In this document: positions 60,678 through 64,000 of the stretch, in pieces
How the letters are laid out: the number at the start of each line of letters is the position of its first letter
How positions within the stretch are numbered: position 1 is the stretch's first letter
Origin: Hoeflea sp. BAL378
GTDB lineage: Bacteria; Pseudomonadota; Alphaproteobacteria; Rhizobiales; Rhizobiaceae
DNA: 64,000 nt
NCBI RefSeq assembly: GCF_000759435.1
Contig: NZ_JRJG01000038.1
Span: 175,018-239,017, forward strand
Direction of reading: 5' to 3'
Made by a program: the position numbers and the translations under genes
The notes under the pieces: generated by a model
Told to the model about the DNA's origin: nothing
Databases searched by the model: none
Seen by the model: only the letters and a program-made list of their open reading frames with translations

Positions 60678-62191
60678 GTGTGCAGACACCGGCGCTCCGT
60701 CTCGTGGGCATCGTCAAGACCTTTCCGGGCGTGCGCGCGCTGGACGGGGTGAGCTTCGAAGTGCTGCCGGGCGAGGTCCATGCGCTCCTGGGCGAGAACG
60801 GCGCTGGCAAGTCCACGCTGATGAAGGTTCTCGCCGGCATGCATCAGCCCGACGAAGGCGCGATCTTCATCGAGGGCCGGAAGGTCACTATGAGGACGCC
60901 GCTCGAGGCGAAGGCCCAAGGCGTGGTGCTGATCCACCAGGAGCTCAGCCTGGCGGAGGAGATGTCGGTCGCCGAAAACATCTATCTGGGCGAATTGCCG
61001 CGCAAGCGCTTCGGCCTCGTCGACAGGCCGACGCTGCTGGCCAAGGCGGGCGCCATCCTCGAGCGGCTGAATTGCCGGTTCGGCCCCGAAGCGACGGTCG
61101 GCGACCTGTCGATCGCCAACAAGCAGATGGTCGAGATCGCCCGCGCCCTGACGGTGGACGCCAAGACTGTGGTGTTCGACGAACCCACGGCCTCGCTCAC
61201 CGACGCCGAGAAGGTCGTGCTGTTCGACATCATCCGCGATCTCAAGGCGCGCGGCGTCGGCGTGGTCTATATTTCCCACCGGATGGAAGAGATCTTCACC
61301 ATCTCGGACCGGATCAGCGTGCTGCGCGACGGCAGTCATCGCGGCACGCTGATCACGGCGGACACCGACGAGGACGCGGTGACGCAGCTCATGATCGGCC
61401 GCAGCCTCGATTTGAGCAGGAACCATGAAGCACCGGATCTGGGGCCGGTGGCCCTCGAAGTCAGGGGCCTCTCCTGCGATGCCCTGTTCAGCGACATCAG
61501 CTTCAAGGTCCATTCGGGCGAAGTTGTCGGGTTCTACGGCCTGGTCGGCGCCGGGAGGACCGAAATCGCCGAAACCCTGTTTGGGCTTCGCACGCCGAGC
61601 GCGGGCGCGATCCATCTCGACGGCAGGGAGGTGAAGATTTCGTCGCCGGTCTCGGCGATCGAGAACGGCATCTCGCTGGTCCCGGAGAACCGGAAGGAAC
61701 AGGGACTGGTGCTCGGGATGAACTGCCGGGACAACATCACCCTGCCGCAGGTCGGCGACCTGACGGCAGGCCCCTTCGTCTCCGACGGCGCGGAGATCGC
61801 CATCTTCGATCACTACCGCGACAAGCTCGAAATCAAGACACCAAACTGGCGGCAACTGGTGGGCAACCTGTCGGGCGGCAACCAGCAGAAGATCGTCATC
61901 GGCAAGTGGCTGTCGATGCGTCCCAAGGTGCTGATCGTCGACGAGCCGACGCGCGGCATCGACGTGGGCTCGAAATCGGAGATTCACAAACTGATCCGGG
62001 ACCTGGCCAGGCAGGGCTATGCGGTGATCGTGATCTCCTCGGAGATGCCGGAAGTGTTGCATGTCTCCGATCGGATCATCGCGATGTACCAGGGCCGGAT
62101 CATGCGGGAGTTCACAGCGGAGGAAGTCACCGAGGACACCCTGGTGCAGGCGATCTCGGGCATTGTCGCAAACGGCGACAGGGCTGCCTGA
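60674..62191 (+). CDS. Sugar ABC transporter ATPase, two-domain RbsA type
   Basis: 505 aa. First domain: Walker A GENGAGKST near residue 40, Walker B VVFDEPTASL. Second domain: degenerate Walker A GLVGAGRTEI, LSGGNQQK signature and LIVDEPTRGIDVG. It powers the permeases encoded just upstream. The ATG overlaps the permease stop. The next gene starts one base after its stop. Confidence 0.92.
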   Translation: MSVQTPALRLVGIVKTFPGVRALDGVSFEVLPGEVHALLGENGAGKSTLMKVLAGMHQPDEGAIFIEGRKVTMRTPLEAKAQGVVLIHQELSLAEEMSVAENIYLGELPRKRFGLVDRPTLLAKAGAILERLNCRFGPEATVGDLSIANKQMVEIARALTVDAKTVVFDEPTASLTDAEKVVLFDIIRDLKARGVGVVYISHRMEEIFTISDRISVLRDGSHRGTLITADTDEDAVTQLMIGRSLDLSRNHEAPDLGPVALEVRGLSCDALFSDISFKVHSGEVVGFYGLVGAGRTEIAETLFGLRTPSAGAIHLDGREVKISSPVSAIENGISLVPENRKEQGLVLGMNCRDNITLPQVGDLTAGPFVSDGAEIAIFDHYRDKLEIKTPNWRQLVGNLSGGNQQKIVIGKWLSMRPKVLIVDEPTRGIDVGSKSEIHKLIRDLARQGYAVIVISSEMPEVLHVSDRIIAMYQGRIMREFTAEEVTEDTLVQAISGIVANGDRAA

Positions 62192-62192
62192 G

Positions 62193-63065
62193 GTGAGGCT
62201 GGGCTTTGCAGGTCTGGGGCGGATGGGCAGCCGCATGGCGGCCAACTGCGTGCGCGCCGGCCATGACGTTACGGTCTGGAACCGCAGCGCGGGGGCAGCG
62301 GACGCCTTCGCGAAGGCGCACGGCGCCCGGGCTGTCGGTCGACCCGGGGAGCTTGCGTCGGGAACCGACATGGTGGTGACGATGCTGGCCGATGACGAGG
62401 CCGCCCGGGCGGTCTATCTCGGGCCGGAGGGACTGATCGAAACCCCCGGCGCCGGACTGCTGGTCGAGATGGGGACGATGAGCCCCGGTCTGGTCCGGGA
62501 GCTTGCCGCCGCCGCCACGCGCGCCGGCAAGTCCTTTGTCGATGCGCCGGTGTCCGGCGCGACCGGAGCCGCCGAGAAGGCGCAACTGCTGATCATGGCC
62601 GGCTGCGCCGGGCACGCGCATCCGGCGCTTGCGGACCTGTTCGGGGCGATCGGCCGCAAGACGATCTGGCTGGGCACGCCCGGCGCCGGCGCGGTGATGA
62701 AGCTGGCGGTGAACATGCTCATCCATGGCCTGAACCAGACCGTGTCCGAGGCGCTGGCGCTGGCGGGACGGGCGGGGATCGCGGAGACTGACGCCTTCGA
62801 CGTGGTCGAGAATTCGGCGGCCGCGGCGCCGATGCTAAGCTATCGCCGCGCGCTCTATCTCGATGAGGCCGGGCAGGACGTCTCCTTCACGGTCGATCTT
62901 GCCCGCAAGGACGTGACGCTGGCGCTGGCGCTGGCCGACGAGCTGGGAGTCGCCCTGCCGCAGACGGCGAAGACGCTCGAGGTGCTCGACGCGGCGCGGG
63001 CGGCAGGGTTCGGGGCGCGCGACATGGCCTCGATCTTTGCATTCATGAAAGGACGACCAGGATGA
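62193..63065 (+). CDS. 3-hydroxyisobutyrate dehydrogenase-family reductase
   Basis: 290 aa from GTG 62193, one base after the ATPase stop and with AGG just before it. NAD(P) motif GLGRMGSRMA near residue 7, substrate-binding DAPVSGATGAAEKAQL near 117-131 and catalytic Lys170 (GAGAVMKLAVNM). The family includes 3-hydroxyisobutyrate dehydrogenase and tartronate-semialdehyde reductase. With glycerate 2-kinase at 44694 a tartronate-semialdehyde reductase role is attractive, but sequence alone does not decide it. Confidence 0.85.
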   Translation: MRLGFAGLGRMGSRMAANCVRAGHDVTVWNRSAGAADAFAKAHGARAVGRPGELASGTDMVVTMLADDEAARAVYLGPEGLIETPGAGLLVEMGTMSPGLVRELAAAATRAGKSFVDAPVSGATGAAEKAQLLIMAGCAGHAHPALADLFGAIGRKTIWLGTPGAGAVMKLAVNMLIHGLNQTVSEALALAGRAGIAETDAFDVVENSAAAAPMLSYRRALYLDEAGQDVSFTVDLARKDVTLALALADELGVALPQTAKTLEVLDAARAAGFGARDMASIFAFMKGRPG

Positions 63066-63796
63066 AAGCGGCTCTGTTTGTCGGCGGCTGGGAAGGGCAT
63101 GCGCCCACCAGCTTTGGCGATTGGTGCGAGGCACTGCTCAGGCAGGAGGGGTTCGACGTCGTTGTCCACGACACGCTCGCGCCGCTCGCGGATCCCGACG
63201 GCATGGCCGACGTCGACCTGATCGTTCCGATCTGGTCGAGCGCGCGGTCGGCGCATCAGGACGAGTTCGGCAACATCACCCGCGAGGAGGAACTCGGGCT
63301 CCTCAAGCTGATCGCCGGGGGATGCGGGATCGCCGGATGGCACGGCCACATGGGCGACGCCTTCCGGGATCACCCGAGCTATCACTTCCTGATCGGCGGC
63401 CAGTTCGTCGCCCATCCGCCGGGCTGGCCGGACAATCCGGTGCCGTCCGATGATTTCGTCGACTATGACGTGACCATCACCCGGCCCGACGATCCGATCG
63501 TCAGCGGCATCCGGAGCTTCAGGCTTCATTCCGAGCAGTATTACATGCTGGTCGATCCCTCCAACGAGGTGCTGGCGACCACGACCTTCACCGGCGAGCA
63601 CCTCTGGTGGATCGAAGGCACCGTGATCCCGGTGGTGTGGAAGCGCCGCTGGGACAAGGGCAGGGTGTTCTACTGCTCGATCGGGCATACGCTCGAGGAT
63701 CTCAAGCTCCCGCAGGTGACCGAGATCATCCGCCGCGGCATGGCCTGGGCGGCGCGCGCATCTCAGGCCTCCGGAGCGGCCGGCTCGGGCCTGTAG
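63062..63796 (+). CDS. ThuA-domain protein
   Basis: 244 aa with a class I glutamine-amidotransferase-like fold of the ThuA family: MKAALFVGGWEGH at the start, GGCGIAGWHGHMGDAFRDHPSYHFLIGGQFVAHP in the middle, SEQYYMLVDPSNEVLATT and GRVFYCSIGHTLEDL at the end. ThuA-type proteins occur in sugar catabolic operons and many are of unknown reaction. It overlaps the reductase stop by ATGA and ends the operon. Confidence 0.85.
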   Translation: MKAALFVGGWEGHAPTSFGDWCEALLRQEGFDVVVHDTLAPLADPDGMADVDLIVPIWSSARSAHQDEFGNITREEELGLLKLIAGGCGIAGWHGHMGDAFRDHPSYHFLIGGQFVAHPPGWPDNPVPSDDFVDYDVTITRPDDPIVSGIRSFRLHSEQYYMLVDPSNEVLATTTFTGEHLWWIEGTVIPVVWKRRWDKGRVFYCSIGHTLEDLKLPQVTEIIRRGMAWAARASQASGAAGSGL

Positions 63797-63812
63797 AAAT
63801 CGAAGGTGTTCT

Positions 63813-63858
63813 CTCTTCCCGCCGGCCGGGAAATTGGGAATCCGGCCGGCTGGAAGGG
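63813..63858 (+). terminator. Long hairpin after the ABC/ThuA operon
   Basis: Perfect 9-base arms GCCGGCCGG (63821-63829) and CCGGCCGGC (63842-63850) around a 12-base loop, extended after one C-T mismatch by seven more pairs (63813-63819 with 63852-63858). It starts 16 bases after the ThuA stop. The strongest hairpin in the window; likely the operon terminator, though without a T run. Confidence 0.6.
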
Positions 63859-63909
63859 ATGCGGAAAACCCACAGCCGACGCGTAGCCGATTGAAATGCC
63901 GATCAAAAC

Positions 63910-63923
63910 CCCGGAGTTCCGGG
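63910..63923 (-). terminator. Possible terminator for a leftward gene beyond the window
   Basis: Arms CCCGG and CCGGG with a 4-base loop; on the minus strand it is followed by GTTTTGATC, a short T run. It would fit the end of a gene entering from the right. The hairpin is short, so this is tentative. The remaining bases to 64000 show no coding I can support. Confidence 0.3.
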
Positions 63924-64000
63924 CGTTTGGTTCGCGTATTTCCCGGATGGACAAAAAAATGTCAGTTTTGCGAAAATGGCTGTTGACTCTGTGGGTGGGT

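Noticed and set aside
63763..63954. 63-codon minus-strand frame at the right edge, starting at TTG
   Set aside because: It overlaps the end of the ThuA gene and a strong hairpin, uses a TTG start and resembles nothing known.
1..64000. tRNA genes, rRNA genes, CRISPR arrays, insertion sequences, integrases or phage genes
   Set aside because: None was found on reading through both strands. The AT-rich strips near 18950 and 25780 have no flanking repeats or integrase gene to suggest an island.

Overview
The window is GC-rich and densely coded, with frequent ATGA or TGATG overlaps between genes. The gene content (a nos cluster with nosX, a pentahaem TorC with TMAO reductase, several ribose-type ABC systems, a LapG/type I secretion locus and hydroxyquinol catabolism) fits a metabolically versatile, facultatively respiring alphaproteobacterium, probably of the Hyphomicrobiales and possibly marine. 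Species cannot be told from the sequence. I saw no tRNA, rRNA, CRISPR array, insertion sequence or prophage gene.

Layout. (1) 1-4675: end of nosZ, then nosD-F-Y-L-X, the maturation genes of nitrous oxide reductase. (2) 4700-17334: a LysR regulator diverging from an 11.6-kb aromatic operon. It encodes two intradiol (hydroxyquinol-type) dioxygenases, a LinE/MhqO-type hydroquinone dioxygenase, an MhqD-like hydrolase, maleylacetate reductase, a WrbA quinone reductase, a TfdB-like FAD monooxygenase and a complete Liv-type ABC importer. The hydroquinone and hydroxyquinol branches would meet at maleylacetate. A zinc alcohol dehydrogenase follows. (3) 19099-27376: TolC, type I secretion ATPase and membrane-fusion protein, a ribbon-helix-helix/PAS protein, a LapG-type periplasmic protease and a ligand-binding lipoprotein. 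This looks like an adhesin secretion and release locus, but no adhesin is present. (4) 36077-27490 (minus strand): GntR regulator, sugar-binding protein, ATPase, two permeases, SMP-30 lactonase and IlvD/Edd dehydratase, an operon for aldose or aldonate uptake and non-phosphorylative oxidation. (5) 36268-44255: torR diverging from torC-torD-torA, then a hybrid kinase with no visible membrane segment that probably replaces TorS.

(6) 44386-63796 is the least familiar part. A minus-strand operon (56587 to 46038) begins with an unusual regulator, a winged helix fused to a sugar-type periplasmic binding protein without a signal peptide. It continues with an SDR, a DddP-like M24 protein whose second canonical metal Asp is Cys, E1-alpha and E1-beta of a 2-oxoacid dehydrogenase complex, a two-lipoyl protein with a decayed catalytic domain, an aldehyde dehydrogenase, a separate E2 catalytic protein without a lipoyl domain, and another SDR. 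Facing it on the plus strand are a ribose-type ABC importer, an SDR, a 3-hydroxyisobutyrate-dehydrogenase-family enzyme and a ThuA protein. Just to the left lie a Dabb protein and a glycerate 2-kinase. I read this as a catabolic module for an unknown small, sugar-like substrate, and it is my main candidate for an undescribed system.

Strong GC-rich hairpins at several operon ends (17348, 23996, 27419, 41597, 63813) look like terminators. Candidate operators lie next to the LysR, GntR, TorR and winged-helix regulators.
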